Source: JBKHYJ01 sp046565505 (GTDB lineage Bacteria; Acidobacteriota; Blastocatellia; UBA7656). Taken from it: a stretch of DNA of 36,676 nt. A program made the translations under genes and the position numbers. This document shows, piece after piece, positions 14,713 through 22,886 of this stretch (its first letter is position 1; every line of letters starts with the position of its first letter). The notes under the pieces are model-generated. The model ran no database searches, was not told the DNA's origin, and worked only from the letters and a program-made list of their open reading frames with translations. The DNA lies in NCBI GenBank assembly GCA_046565505.1, contig JBKHYJ010000002.1, positions 1-36,676 on the forward strand, written 5' to 3'.

Positions 14713-14762
14713 CCCGAAACAATTTGAATCCGGCCTTTCTAAACATGGAGGAGGAATTGGGA

Positions 14763-16622
14763 ATGAACCTGACAAGGACTGTGCCCGCTCGCCTCTCGGT
14801 CGCGGCGCTCGCGTTTGGCTGCTGCGTAACGCTCGCGTACGGCGCGCAGGCCCCCCTCGGCTCGCAAGGTGTGGCGCCCGCCGGCGTAACGCAGGCGAAT
14901 GGCCGCGCCGGCGCGCAAGAGCACGGCCTCGCGGACCTCGGCTCGCCTCAAAGCGAGATGCGCCCCTTGATCGAGAGGTACGTCGCCGACCGCGGCAGCC
15001 TCGCGCGCTTTTATACGGTAGAGGCTTCGCGCGCGCGCTTCGCCCGTATGAAGCAGTTCTATGGCGAGTGGCTCTCTACCCTTCGCGAGATTAATTTCGA
15101 CTGGCTAAGCCAGGATGGCAAGATCGACTACCTGCTCTTCAAGAACCACCTGGAGCATGAGCTGCGGCAGTTGGAGCTGCGGGCGAAGGCGCTGGCGGAG
15201 GCGGCGCAACTCCTCCCGTTCGCCGACGCGATTGCCGAGCTTGAAGACGCGCGCCGCCGCCTGGAGCCGGTCGATCCCGAAAAAACCGCGGCGCTGCTGA
15301 CGCGGCTGAACGGGCAGGTCGAGGGGACGCGCAAAGCGGTCGAGTCGGGGCTCGACACCCGTGCCAAAGGAGAGGGCGAGGTCGCGGCGATCAAGGCCAA
15401 GCGGACCGTAGCCAATCGCGCCGTGTTGACACTCAACGGCCTCAGGGTGGCGCTCAAAAACTGGTTCGGATTTCACAATGGCTATGACCCCGTTTTCACG
15501 TGGTGGGTGGGCGAGCCCTACAAGGCGCTCGATCAAACTCTCGGGAACTACTCGGCCTTCCTGCGCGAGAAAGTCGTCGGGGTCAAGTCAACGGACGAGA
15601 CGGCGATCATAGGCGACCCTATCGGGCGCGAGGCCCTCCTGAGCGAGCTCGCCTACGAGATGATCCCTTACACGCCCGAAGAGCTGATCGCGCTGGCGAA
15701 CAAAGAGCTCGCCTGGTGCGAGGCCGAGATGAAACGCGCCTCGCGCGACCTCGGCTACGGCGACGACTGGCAGAAGGCGCTCGAATACGTCAAGACGCTG
15801 CACGTGGAGCCGGGCAAGCAGCCCGAGTTGATAAAGCAACTGGCGACCGAGGCGATTGAATTCATAGACAGGCATGACCTCGTGACGGTCCCGCAGCTCG
15901 CGCGCGACACCTGGCGGATGGAGATGATGACGCCCGAGCAGCAATTGGTCAGCCCGTTCTTCCTCGGCGGCGAGAGCATACTGGTCTCGTACCCGACCAA
16001 CACGATGGGGCACGAGCAGAAGATGATGAGCATGCGCGGCAATAACATCCACTTCTCGCGCGCCACGGTCTTCCACGAATTGATACCCGGCCACCACCTG
16101 CAGGGGTTCATGGCCGGGCGTTATCGAATCCACCGCGCCCTCTTCAGCACGCCTTTCTGGACCGAAGGGTGGGCGCTTTATTGGGAGATGCTGTTGTGGG
16201 ACATGAATTTCGCCAAGACGCCGGAGAACCGCATAGGCATGCTCTTTTGGCGGATGCACCGCTGCGCGCGGATCATCTTCTCGCTCAGCTTTCACCTGGA
16301 GAAGATGACCCCGCAGGAGTGCATAGATTTGCTGGTCAGGCGCGTCGGGCACGAGGTGGACAACGCGACGGCGGAGGTGCGCAGGTCCTTCGCGGGCAAC
16401 TACGGGCCCCTGTACCAGTGCGCGTACCTGCTCGGCGGGCTACAGATTCGCGCGCTGCACGCGGAGTTGGTCGATTCTGGCAAGATGACGAACCGCGATT
16501 TTCATGACGCGATCCTGAAGGAGAACCGCATCCCGATAGAGATGGTGCGCGCGAGCCTGACGAGGCAGAAACTCACTCGCGACTTCTCTCCGGGCTGGAA
16601 ATTTTACCCGGGCTTGAAATAA
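14763..16622 (+). CDS. Secreted DUF885-family metallopeptidase
   Basis: A 619-residue exported protein. The N-terminus NLTRTVPARLSVAALAFGCC..LAYGAQA is a signal peptide, possibly a lipoprotein signal given the CC. HELIPGHH (H438-H445) is the DUF885 metal-binding motif, followed by FWTEGWALYWE, where the Glu would be the third zinc ligand; both match the M32-like peptidase fold. FHNGYDPVFTWWVGEPY and ELAYEMIPYTPEELIALAN are common in the family. ATG 14763 is chosen because AGGAGG lies eight bases upstream (14749-14754); an upstream in-frame ATG at 14724 has no such site. Stands alone under its own promoter. Substrates are unknown; members have been found to cleave peptides or dipeptides. Confidence 0.9.
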   Translation: MNLTRTVPARLSVAALAFGCCVTLAYGAQAPLGSQGVAPAGVTQANGRAGAQEHGLADLGSPQSEMRPLIERYVADRGSLARFYTVEASRARFARMKQFYGEWLSTLREINFDWLSQDGKIDYLLFKNHLEHELRQLELRAKALAEAAQLLPFADAIAELEDARRRLEPVDPEKTAALLTRLNGQVEGTRKAVESGLDTRAKGEGEVAAIKAKRTVANRAVLTLNGLRVALKNWFGFHNGYDPVFTWWVGEPYKALDQTLGNYSAFLREKVVGVKSTDETAIIGDPIGREALLSELAYEMIPYTPEELIALANKELAWCEAEMKRASRDLGYGDDWQKALEYVKTLHVEPGKQPELIKQLATEAIEFIDRHDLVTVPQLARDTWRMEMMTPEQQLVSPFFLGGESILVSYPTNTMGHEQKMMSMRGNNIHFSRATVFHELIPGHHLQGFMAGRYRIHRALFSTPFWTEGWALYWEMLLWDMNFAKTPENRIGMLFWRMHRCARIIFSLSFHLEKMTPQECIDLLVRRVGHEVDNATAEVRRSFAGNYGPLYQCAYLLGGLQIRALHAELVDSGKMTNRDFHDAILKENRIPIEMVRASLTRQKLTRDFSPGWKFYPGLK

Positions 16623-16638
16623 CCGGCGGGCGCGCCTT

Positions 16639-17352
16639 CTAATACATCTCCCTCAGCAGGCGGCCGATCCGGCGTTGCAGGCTCTTGTATATGGCGTCTA
16701 TGGGCTGTGTGGCGTCGATCACCTCGAAGCCGTAGTGCGCGATCATCGAGTCGAATACGGCAAGCATTCTTGTCTGGTACTCTTCAAAGCTGTCGAACAG
16801 GTCTCCGCCCAGGTGAAGGTCCATGCCCGACTCCCAGTAATCGAACCCGGCGGGGCTGCTAAGCACGCGGGGGATCAAGTCCGACACGTTCGCCCTGAGG
16901 TAGAAAATCGCGTCCGGCTTGAGCGCGAGCCCGTACACGGACCTTATCCACCCCCCGTCGAGGCCCCTGACGATAGCGCGCGCTATCAGCGAGTAGATGT
17001 AACGGTCCGTGAGCACGATGAACCCGGCGCGCAAAGCCGGGATCATCTCATTCTCCAGCCTGTCGGCGAAATCCGTCGCGTAAAAAAGCGACAGCGAGAT
17101 CGGGCCGAGCGTGATGCCGGCCTTCGCCTGCTTGATCCCCTTGCCCGCGAGCGCAGAGCGCGTCATCCCGGTGTCGAGCACGGCGTGGCCGTTCGATTCC
17201 AGCCACGGCTTGAGCATGGCTACCTGGGTCGAGCGTCCGACCCCATCCGGCCCTTCTATGACGATCAGCCTGCCGCGAAGCTCCGAGAGGTTGACGCCCG
17301 GCAGCCCTTCGCCGTAGAACTCGAATTTGTGATTGTCTACCCTGTCTCCCAA
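16639..17352 (-). CDS. Thymidylate-kinase-like protein with altered Walker A
   Basis: A 237-residue member of the Tmk-like P-loop family. The P-loop reads GPDGVGRST (residues 34-42), with Arg at position 40 where the catalytic Lys is expected. The rest of the fold is intact: DRYIYS (D116-R117) for dTMP binding, the hydrophobic FYATDFADRLENEMIPAL block, the YWESGMDLHLGGD lid region and VIDATQPIDAI near the end. It begins at TTG, six bases after the stop of its paralogue, with GAGGAGG about 11 bases upstream, so translation should be coupled. It may be a regulatory partner of the intact paralogue, a kinase for another substrate that tolerates Arg, or an enzyme in decline. The tail RRIGRLLREMY is basic. 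Confidence 0.82.
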   Translation of the reverse strand: MGDRVDNHKFEFYGEGLPGVNLSELRGRLIVIEGPDGVGRSTQVAMLKPWLESNGHAVLDTGMTRSALAGKGIKQAKAGITLGPISLSLFYATDFADRLENEMIPALRAGFIVLTDRYIYSLIARAIVRGLDGGWIRSVYGLALKPDAIFYLRANVSDLIPRVLSSPAGFDYWESGMDLHLGGDLFDSFEEYQTRMLAVFDSMIAHYGFEVIDATQPIDAIYKSLQRRIGRLLREMY

Positions 17353-17358
17353 CTCTGA

Positions 17359-18060
17359 TTAATCCTCTTCAAATTCCAGGTGCGCCACGGGGTGCTTGGG
17401 CACGCCTTGAAGCTCGCGCTCGACTATCGCGCGCATTTCGTTCTGCTGCTCTTCGATCGAGCGGGTCGCGTCGATGACCGTCAGCCCGAACTCGTCAATC
17501 ATCTCGTCGTACTTACTGCGGATGATGCCCTGGAATAGCTTGAAGCTCTCTTCTATGGCGTCGCTCAGCCCGAGGTCCATCCCCGCCTCGTAGTGCTTAA
17601 GCCCCGCGCGCGCCACCAGTATCCGCTTGAGCGAGACTTCGAGCGGCACGCTGAAGTAAAACGCGATGGTCGGCTTTACGGCGAAGCGGTACAACTCGCG
17701 CACCCAGCGCGCCGACACGCCCCGCGCCGTGTCGCGCGCGAACGCCGTGTAGATGTAGCGGTCGGCCAAGACTATCGCGCCGGCTTTGAGCGGCGGGATG
17801 ATGTGCCGCTCGATTCGGTCGGCCAGGTCCGTCGCGTGTATCAGCGAGAAGGTCGTGGGCGTGAGCATCTGCTTCTTCTTGCCGCGGCGCGTCGTTTCCT
17901 TCACGAGCGGCGAGGAGTTCCACTCGCTGAAGAATACCGTATAGCCTTCTCGCCTCAGCCATTGTTGGAGTAAGCTTAACTGTGTGGACTTACCGGAGCC
18001 ATCAATGCCCTCGACGATGAAGAGTTTACCCGGAAACTGGTGGTCGCCATACATTGGCAT
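17359..18060 (-). CDS. Thymidylate-kinase-like nucleotide kinase (intact)
   Basis: A 233-residue P-loop kinase with a canonical Walker A, EGIDGSGKST (residues 17-26), then LADRYIYTAFARD (DR motif), HATDLADRIERHIIPPL and the lid YEAGMDLGLSDAIEESF. It shares the unusual GMDL lid and order of motifs with the gene just downstream, so the pair arose by duplication. The likely reaction is phosphorylation of dTMP to dTDP, but the lid departs from textbook Tmk, so another nucleoside monophosphate is possible. ATG 18060 or ATG 18054 could be the start. No ribosome site precedes either, and a strong promoter ends nine bases away, so the message may be leaderless. A longer frame back to 18165 runs through that promoter and is rejected. 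Confidence 0.88.
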   Translation of the reverse strand: MPMYGDHQFPGKLFIVEGIDGSGKSTQLSLLQQWLRREGYTVFFSEWNSSPLVKETTRRGKKKQMLTPTTFSLIHATDLADRIERHIIPPLKAGAIVLADRYIYTAFARDTARGVSARWVRELYRFAVKPTIAFYFSVPLEVSLKRILVARAGLKHYEAGMDLGLSDAIEESFKLFQGIIRSKYDEMIDEFGLTVIDATRSIEEQQNEMRAIVERELQGVPKHPVAHLEFEED

Positions 18061-18068
18061 ACGCAAAA

Positions 18069-18097
18069 AGTATAAACAAACAGCCGGGCAACGCCAA
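18069..18097 (-). promoter_or_regulatory. Sigma70-type promoter giving a near-leaderless kinase message
   Basis: On the minus strand TTGGCG (18097-18092) and TATACT (18074-18069) are separated by exactly 17 bases. The start point would fall near 18062, zero to eight bases before the kinase start codon. It fills almost all of the 43-base gap to the divergent redoxin gene. Confidence 0.6.
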
Positions 18098-18103
18098 ACG
18101 ATT

Positions 18104-18739
18104 ATGCCCGCCGACAGCCGTTTCACCCGCCGCGTCGTTGCGCTATTGCTGGCGATTGCGCACATACCTCAAGCCTGGGCCGGGGCCGCGCGGGGCGCGC
18201 CGAACGACACGCCGGAACCTGCCCCGATAATTGAGCGGAAGCTGGATTTTTACGACTTCACTTTGAAGGGCATGGACGGCCGGAGCTTTAACCTCCGCGA
18301 CTACGCGGCCGGCAAGCGGGTGACCGTCGTGGCTTACGTGGCCGGGTGGTGCCCGAACAGCAATCAGAACGGCCACGTCATCAAGCGCCTTTATGATAAG
18401 TACCAGGGGCGCGGCCTCGGGGTCGTCGTCGTCACGGAATACTCTGACGCCGAAGAGGTCCGCATACATGTCAACCGCATAGGCATTGACTACCCGGTGG
18501 TCATGGAGACCAGGGGCCGGGGCGACCGCAAGGGCTCTCTGCATTACAAGTACAGGCATGCGGCGGGCGACAAACGGAAGTGGGGCACGCCCTTCTACGT
18601 AATCATCCCCGCGCGAGACATACAGGCCGCCGGCCCGAAAGCGCCGCTCGCCAGCCATGTCTACACAGTGTCAGGCGAGATCGTCGAATCCGAGGCCGAG
18701 AAATTTATAGAGCAGCAGCTAGGCGGCGGAGATAAATGA
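18104..18739 (+). CDS. Exported thioredoxin-fold protein with a single Cys (CPNS)
   Basis: A 211-residue protein. The signal peptide is TRRVVALLLAIAHIPQAWA, cut before GAARG. A redoxin domain follows: FTLKGMDGRSFNLRDYAAGKRVTVVAYVAGWCPNSNQNG, then the Lys/Tyr-rich YKYRHAAGDKRKWGTPFYVI containing the cis-Pro expected next to the active site. The active-site Cys is C83 in WCPNS, so the second Cys of CxxC is Ser. It is the only Cys in the whole protein, which excludes an internal disulfide cycle. Relatives are the TlpA/AhpC-TSA group. It may act as a monothiol reductase or isomerase, a peroxidase, or only as a binding protein. ATG 18104 is chosen because it starts the signal peptide; the frame extends further upstream through the divergent promoter. 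Confidence 0.82.
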   Translation: MPADSRFTRRVVALLLAIAHIPQAWAGAARGAPNDTPEPAPIIERKLDFYDFTLKGMDGRSFNLRDYAAGKRVTVVAYVAGWCPNSNQNGHVIKRLYDKYQGRGLGVVVVTEYSDAEEVRIHVNRIGIDYPVVMETRGRGDRKGSLHYKYRHAAGDKRKWGTPFYVIIPARDIQAAGPKAPLASHVYTVSGEIVESEAEKFIEQQLGGGDK

Positions 18740-18811
18740 CCGGCCGGCCGCGCCCGTGCGATGCGGCCCGGGCCTTTCTCCGAAACCTGGCCCCGGCGCG
18801 CCGGTTAAAGC

Positions 18812-19561
18812 TCACCCCAGCCGCTTGATTATTTCCTTCGTGAGCGCGGTGTAATCCTCCGCCCCATCGCTGTGCGGCGAGTACTCGAAGACGGACTTGT
18901 GGACCTCCTGTGAATAATCCAACTCGGTTCGCTCGCGTATGAGCGTGCGCAGTAGCCGGTTGCGGAATAATTTCTTCGCCTCCTGCCTCACCATCTCGGG
19001 CCCGGCACGGCGGGTCGTATAGAAAGTCATGACTATTCCGGCGCGCTCGCTGTCGATCCGCGCGTCGCGCGTGTGCGTGTCTACGAACTCTATCATCTGC
19101 TCGATGGAGCGGAGGCCGAGCCAGGTCGAAACGCAGGGGATCAAAAGGTAATCGGACAATGATAGCGCGGCCGAAGTCATGCGGCCGAACTCGGGCGGGC
19201 AATCGAACAGGATGAAATCAAGCTCGCCCTCGATAGCGCCCAGCCCCCGCCGCAAGGGCGCGGTGACGGATTTCAGCCCGTCGCCGGAAGCGATAGACTG
19301 CGCCAGGCGGCGGCCGCCGCTCGGGAGGACGCGGATTCCCTCGCGTATCTCCGCCGGCTCCATCTGCCTTCCCTCTATGACGGACGCGAGCGTCGAGGGG
19401 GCGGCGTCCAGCCCGGCGATGAAGCGCAGGTTGTCTTGCGGGTCACAATCCACGAGCAGGACGCGCGCGCCCGCCAGCGATAGCCCGAACCCTAAATTCC
19501 ATGTCGTCGTCGTCTTGCCCGTCCCTCCCTTCGACGCCGCGACTGTTATGAGTTTGCTCAT
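18812..19561 (-). CDS. ParA/MinD-type partition ATPase, orphan
   Basis: A 249-residue P-loop ATPase. The deviant Walker A KGGTGKTTT (residues 11-19) has the signature Lys that reaches across a dimer. LLVDCDPQDNLR is the A' box and FILFDCPPEFG the Walker B. The domain continues through LLIPCVSTWLGLRSIEQMIEFV and GIVMTFYTTRRAG. Such proteins position DNA or protein cargo by cycling on nucleoid DNA. No ParB gene or parS-like palindrome was seen nearby, so it is an orphan whose cargo is not the chromosome origin by this evidence. Starts 30 bases after the AI-2E-family gene and is probably cotranscribed with it. AGGT ahead of ATG 19561 serves as ribosome site. Confidence 0.88.
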   Translation of the reverse strand: MSKLITVAASKGGTGKTTTTWNLGFGLSLAGARVLLVDCDPQDNLRFIAGLDAAPSTLASVIEGRQMEPAEIREGIRVLPSGGRRLAQSIASGDGLKSVTAPLRRGLGAIEGELDFILFDCPPEFGRMTSAALSLSDYLLIPCVSTWLGLRSIEQMIEFVDTHTRDARIDSERAGIVMTFYTTRRAGPEMVRQEAKKLFRNRLLRTLIRERTELDYSQEVHKSVFEYSPHSDGAEDYTALTKEIIKRLG

Positions 19562-19591
19562 ACGTTACCTCGAAAGAGTTTTATCGATCAG

Positions 19592-20833
19592 CTATTCGCT
19601 GACAACCGTTGACCCGGGTGGCTTTTCCAAAACGGGCGCGGGGGCCGAAAGCCCCGCCGGGCGCGCGGCCTCCGCCGGGCCGGGCAGGTTTTGCATTCCC
19701 CTGAAGCTTCTGTAGTGGTTAAAGAATACGACCATGAGCCCGACGAATGGGATTGAGAGAAACACGCCCACCAGCCCGGCTATTTCCGCCCCGCCCAGGA
19801 TCGCCAGGATGATAACGAGCGGGTGCATCTTGATCCCGTGGCCCACTATCCTCGGGTAAATTACGTAGTCCTGCGCTATGCGTAGCACGGCGAGAAACAG
19901 GGCTACCACCAGCGCCGTCTTTATAGACACTGTCAGGCTCAACCCTATTATGACGGACCCGGCGACCAGCGGCCCGATCAAGGGGAGGAACTCAAGCACG
20001 CCCGCCATCGCGCCGAGCACCACGGGGTATGGCGCTTCGAGGAGAACCAGCCCGACCGTGACCAGGGCGCTGACGACGACGCACGCGGTGATCTGCGCGC
20101 GGATGTAGGCCGCGATGGTGCGGCTTACGTCGAGCAGGAACCAGTGCGCGCGTTTGCGGAGGCTCTCGTTCGGCATCATCTCCACTATTCCGCGCTCGAT
20201 GGCGGCGGCGTCCTTGAGCAGAAAGAACGAGAGTATCGGCACGAGGATCAGCCACAGAAGGTACTGAAGATAACCTATCGACCCCCTCAGTATGACGCCC
20301 ACCCAGGACGAGATGGATTCGGCGAGTTGGCTGGCCGACCTCTTGACGTAGTCCTGCCACTGCTGCGGCAACCCCAGGTGGCGCATCCAACGGTCCGCGT
20401 CGTTGAGCGTCCTGGTCGCCGTGTCTTTATAAACGGGCCACTGGTCGCCGAGGTCCGTCGCCTGCTGCGAAAGGCGAGGCGATAGAACGCGCACGGACGC
20501 GAACAACACTACCCCGATGATTAGGTAAACGAAGAATATGGCGAAGGCGCGCGGGAGCCTGAACTGCCGGCCGCGCACGGGGAGGGGTTGCTCGATGAGG
20601 CGGACCAGGGGCGCTATCAGGTAACAGAAGAATATTGAGAAGATCAGCAGGAGCAGTACGGTGCGAAGCTCATAAAGCGCCCACCCCAGGATTATGACGG
20701 CGGCCATTATCAAGAAGACGCGGACGATGACCAGCGTCCACATGCGAATCAGTTGGGCTTGGTCTAGCGGCCTTTGCTTCAACAGAGCCTCCCGCGCGGC
20801 GATTGGGGTGAACTCGCGAGGCCAGTATAGCAC
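19592..20833 (-). CDS. AI-2E-family (PerM) transporter
   Basis: A 413-residue membrane protein of the AI-2E exporter/PerM family. The helices are recognisable in order: VIILGWALYELRTVLLLLIFSIFFCYLIAPLVRLI near the N-terminus, an amphipathic middle region (about 105-170), LLWLILVPILSFFLLKDA, then ACVVVSALVTVGLVLLEAPYPVVLGAMAGVLEFLPLIGPLVA with the family PxIGP element, and GLVGVFLSIPFVGLMVVFFNHY. Members move small molecules, ions or lipids; the AI-2 link holds for few of them. The start is GTG 20833. ATG 20743 in the same frame is an alternative that skips a hydrophilic leader. The last 30 residues are Pro/Ala-rich. Probable operon with the downstream ParA gene. Confidence 0.9.
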   Translation of the reverse strand: MLYWPREFTPIAAREALLKQRPLDQAQLIRMWTLVIVRVFLIMAAVIILGWALYELRTVLLLLIFSIFFCYLIAPLVRLIEQPLPVRGRQFRLPRAFAIFFVYLIIGVVLFASVRVLSPRLSQQATDLGDQWPVYKDTATRTLNDADRWMRHLGLPQQWQDYVKRSASQLAESISSWVGVILRGSIGYLQYLLWLILVPILSFFLLKDAAAIERGIVEMMPNESLRKRAHWFLLDVSRTIAAYIRAQITACVVVSALVTVGLVLLEAPYPVVLGAMAGVLEFLPLIGPLVAGSVIIGLSLTVSIKTALVVALFLAVLRIAQDYVIYPRIVGHGIKMHPLVIILAILGGAEIAGLVGVFLSIPFVGLMVVFFNHYRSFRGMQNLPGPAEAARPAGLSAPAPVLEKPPGSTVVSE

Positions 20834-20903
20834 ACGGCCTGTGAACGCGGGCTATGTGGCCCCCATCGCCAAACGGCCCACGCAATCGCTTCGCAAAAGC
20901 GAA

Positions 20904-20963
20904 GCCCCGGAGGGTGACGGGAGTGGCTCGCGCCATTCTAAAATTCCCATCGCCCTCCGGGGC
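20904..20963 (-). terminator. Terminator hairpin after the first S41 gene
   Basis: GCCCCGGAGGG at 20904-20914 pairs exactly with 20953-20963. The stem extends inward to about 19 pairs with one wobble and one mismatch. It lies about 50 bases beyond the S41 stop. A small second hairpin (CTTCGC-AAAA-GCGAAG) follows directly on the minus strand. The region down to 20834 is otherwise empty. Confidence 0.6.
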
Positions 20964-21014
20964 GTGCCGTTCTCACGAAACTCTTCGGACCCGGGCTCGC
21001 GATTAATTAGCCCG

Positions 21015-22667
21015 CTATTTCTGCGCCGCGCCGCGCGATGCCGCACGCATGCGGCGGAAGTCATCGACGAGCGTCTTCGCCTTCGGCAAATCCGAGATTG
21101 CTTTCTGCAACTGCGGGTCGCCCTCGTTCAAGACCTGCCGGGCCACCTCCTCGCCGTACGCGGCGACTACGACCTCGTAGCGTATGCGGCGCTTGAGCCA
21201 GTCGGCGTCCTTATCAACGCGCGACTCGTCGGCGTTCAGTTCTTTGTGCTCGCGCAGGTAATTCTTGAAAGCGGCCAGTACCTTATCGCCGACCTGGAAC
21301 TCGCCGGCCGCGAGGCGGTGCTTGTGGTCCGCCGGGCGGTCTATCCTGAACTCCGTAAGGCCCGCCACCTGCCCGCCCGCGAGCCAGCGCGAGAACTGGA
21401 ATACGGGCTCGACCCAGACGCGCTGTAGCTCGAATTCGCGCGTGGGGAACTTGACCACGTCGTCGGGCTCTATGCCTCCGCCGCCGTAGACCTTGCGGCC
21501 CGTGTCCGTCTGCGTCTCCTCCTTGCGCTCGACCGCCGCGTCTTTGTCGCCGCGCTTCAAATAGTAGTCGTAGAACGAGCGGCTGCTGTAATCGCGCTGA
21601 ATCAGGCGGCCGCTCGGCGTATAGAAATGGCCCGTCGTCAGCGTGAGCCCAGACCCGTCCGACAGCGTGAAGACGCTCTGCACCAGCCCCTTGCCGAAGC
21701 TGTTCTCGCCGACGATGACCGCGCGGTCATGATCTTGCAGCGCGCCGGCAAGAATCTCCGAGGCTGAAGCCGAGCCGCGATTGATTAAAACGACCAGCGG
21801 GTAATCGTCCGGTGTGTTGTTGAAGGCGACGGCTTCGCGCGTGGGGAACACGTTCGGCCTGCCGCGCATGGTGACTATCTTCTGGCCTTTGTAGAGGAAG
21901 ATGTTGGCGATCTTCTGCGCCTGATCGACCAGGCCGCCGCGGTTGTCGCGCAGGTCGAGCACCAGCGAAGTCATCCCCTGCTCTTTCAGGTCCCCGAGGG
22001 CTTTTCTAATCTCCTCGTGGCTCGTGGTGTTGAAGCCGCGATTGAAGTTGATGTAGCCGATCCCATTCGGCGCGAGGTAGTAGTTGGAGACGGAGGGGAG
22101 GGGCACGGCCTCGCGGACGAATCTGAATTCGACGGGCTGGCTCACTCCGGCGCGCATGACCTTGACCGTGACGGGGGTGCCTTCGGGCCCGATGAGCTTG
22201 TTGGAGACCTGCTGCGAGGTCCACCCTTCGGTCGATTCGCCGTTGACGCTGATTATCTGGTCGCCGTACCGTATGCCGCCGCGGTGCGCGGGGGTCCCGG
22301 CGAAAGGCGATATGATGTAAACCTTGTTGTTGCGCGGCGCGATGGTCGAGCCTATGCCGAAGTAGCGGCTGCGCTGGTCGTTCTGGAAACTCTCCCACTC
22401 CTTGCGGTCAAAATACCCGGAGTGCGGGTCGAGCGTGCGCAGCATGCCGAGGATCGACGCCTTCGTCAGCTTGTCGTAATCGATGCTGCCCGCGTAATTA
22501 TCCTTGGCGACGAGCATGGCCTTAGCGAAGTCATCGGCGATCTTTGCCCGCGACGGCGAATCCTCATCCCCCCGGGACGGGAACCGCTGGCCCGTGTGAG
22601 CGCCCGCGAACGTCATCGGTATTACGAGCGCCGCGGCCAGTAACCAGTAACGCCTCTTTGATTTCAT
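21015..22667 (-). CDS. S41 carboxy-terminal processing protease, exported (CtpA-like), copy A
   Basis: A 550-residue periplasmic serine protease with an N-terminal signal peptide (WLLAAALVIPMTFAGAH). A helical region follows (FAKAMLVAKDNYAGSIDYDKLTKASILGMLRTLDPHSGYF). A PDZ domain is at about 105-195 (GIGSTIAPRNNKVYIISPFAGTPAHRGG..DQIISVNGES), then the S41 core GYINFNRGFN and LVLDLRDNRGGLVDQA. The catalytic dyad is Ser301 in RGSASASEI and Lys326 in NSFGKGLVQ, 25 residues apart as in CtpA/Prc. It removes or degrades substrates from their C-termini in the periplasm. Start at ATG 22667, which begins the signal peptide and has AAGG seven bases upstream. It is closely similar to copy B just upstream on the same strand. 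Confidence 0.93.
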   Translation of the reverse strand: MKSKRRYWLLAAALVIPMTFAGAHTGQRFPSRGDEDSPSRAKIADDFAKAMLVAKDNYAGSIDYDKLTKASILGMLRTLDPHSGYFDRKEWESFQNDQRSRYFGIGSTIAPRNNKVYIISPFAGTPAHRGGIRYGDQIISVNGESTEGWTSQQVSNKLIGPEGTPVTVKVMRAGVSQPVEFRFVREAVPLPSVSNYYLAPNGIGYINFNRGFNTTSHEEIRKALGDLKEQGMTSLVLDLRDNRGGLVDQAQKIANIFLYKGQKIVTMRGRPNVFPTREAVAFNNTPDDYPLVVLINRGSASASEILAGALQDHDRAVIVGENSFGKGLVQSVFTLSDGSGLTLTTGHFYTPSGRLIQRDYSSRSFYDYYLKRGDKDAAVERKEETQTDTGRKVYGGGGIEPDDVVKFPTREFELQRVWVEPVFQFSRWLAGGQVAGLTEFRIDRPADHKHRLAAGEFQVGDKVLAAFKNYLREHKELNADESRVDKDADWLKRRIRYEVVVAAYGEEVARQVLNEGDPQLQKAISDLPKAKTLVDDFRRMRAASRGAAQK

Positions 22668-22756
22668 GTTAAGCCTTATTCCCTCGGAAAACATCAAGGG
22701 CGAAGCCGCGCGAACGCCACCTGGCATGCGAGGCCCCGCGGAATCCCACACACAAA

Positions 22757-22785
22757 ATTTTACCGGAAAGAGATTCGCAAAACAA
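22757..22785 (-). promoter_or_regulatory. Promoter for S41 copy A
   Basis: On the minus strand TTGTTT (22785-22780) and TAAAAT (22762-22757) have a 17-base spacer. The start point would fall about 22750, leaving an 83-base leader before ATG 22667. It lies beyond the terminator of copy B, so the two copies are separate transcripts. Confidence 0.55.
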
Positions 22786-22822
22786 CCGCCCATCCCGCGG
22801 GCGCCGGGCGCGGGCGGCAAAA

Positions 22823-22848
22823 CGGCCCGAGCCGGCTGACTCGGGCCG
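22823..22848 (-). terminator. Rho-independent terminator of S41 copy B
   Basis: CGGCCCGAG at 22823-22831 pairs exactly with 22840-22848 across an 8-base loop. Read on the minus strand the stem is followed by TTTTG. It lies about 40 bases after the stop of copy B. Confidence 0.7.
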
Positions 22849-22886
22849 CAAAAATCGGCGCGTTCGTGGCGGTCCCGAAGGCGGGG

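Noticed and set aside
17984..18103. N-terminal extension of the redoxin gene
   Set aside because: Would begin inside the divergent kinase gene and run through its promoter; the signal peptide starts cleanly at 18104.
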